A DNA stretch of 6,546 bases from assembly GCA_937894055.1 (NCBI GenBank), contig CALDHQ010000267.1, positions 1-6,546 on the forward strand, in the 5' to 3' direction. Both the position numbers and the translations under genes were made by a program. Under the pieces are notes generated by a model that saw only the letters and a list, made by a program, of their open reading frames with translations, was not told where the DNA came from and did not search any database. This stretch comes from an uncultured Polymorphobacter sp. Lineage in GTDB: Bacteria; Pseudomonadota; Alphaproteobacteria; Sphingomonadales; Sphingomonadaceae. How positions within the stretch are numbered: the stretch's first letter is position 1; every line of letters begins with the position of its first letter. Positions 6,485-6,546 of this stretch are shown piece after piece.

Positions 6485-6546
6485 ATGAGCGTGCAGCCGG
6501 CCCGACCCCCGCGCGTCCTGTCCGGCATCCAGCCGTCCGGCCGCCT
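6485..6546 (+). CDS. trpS: Tryptophanyl-tRNA synthetase, N-terminal fragment
   Basis: The first 20 codons read MSVQPARPPRVLSGIQPSGR and then run off the window. RVLSGIQPSG is the characteristic opening strand of bacterial TrpS, immediately before its HIGH-like motif, which lies outside the window. TrpS charges tRNA-Trp in the cytoplasm. The ATG is 4 bases after the preceding stop, and no good Shine-Dalgarno sequence is visible, so translation may depend on coupling. It lies beyond the composition shift at about 6367 and so may come from a different genome than ppc and the DUF885 gene. Confidence 0.75.
   Translation, partial: MSVQPARPPRVLSGIQPSGR

Overview
The window is GC-rich DNA (coding regions around two thirds G+C). 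The gene types and protein style look alphaproteobacterial, most like a sphingomonad. That placement is inference from the phosphoenolpyruvate carboxylase, the secreted DUF885 protein, the HTH regulator and the codon use, not from a database search. The last ~180 bases look different and may not belong to the same genome.

Layout, left to right. Bases 1-205 hold no gene. They carry three nested perfect inverted repeats (32-191), whose core is a pair of 26-bp arms of the ATTCCC-N8-GGGAAT (dRS3-like) kind. The complete ppc gene follows on the minus strand (206-2884). A 359-bp divergent intergenic region (2885-3243) separates ppc from a rightward gene cluster. It holds a strong minus-strand intrinsic terminator about 95 bases upstream of ppc, several perfect palindromes and a likely promoter for the rightward genes. 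The rightward cluster is an HTH regulator with an unrecognised C-terminal domain (3244-4197), a secreted DUF885 metallopeptidase-like protein (4202-5950) and a CitE/HpcH-type CoA-ester lyase (from 5959). Gaps of 4 and 8 bases suggest one operon.

The lyase is broken. At about base 6367 (residue 137) its sequence stops matching the family and runs in frame into about 36 residues that resemble the end of a CorC/HlyC (hemolysin-like) protein. After a stop codon, the first 20 codons of a tryptophanyl-tRNA synthetase begin at 6485. The junction comes with a shift in codon use (nearly all GTG for Val, more CGG). It is either an assembly chimera or a real recombination joint.

Working together: PEP carboxylase makes oxaloacetate from PEP and bicarbonate (anaplerosis). 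The rightward operon pairs a possible autoregulator with an exported hydrolase-like protein and, originally, a CoA-ester lyase; no shared pathway can be proved from the sequence. I see no clear novel defence or mobile system. The items most worth a second look are the orphan terminator in the ppc leader (possible attenuator or small RNA), the nested repeat element, and the chimeric lyase gene.
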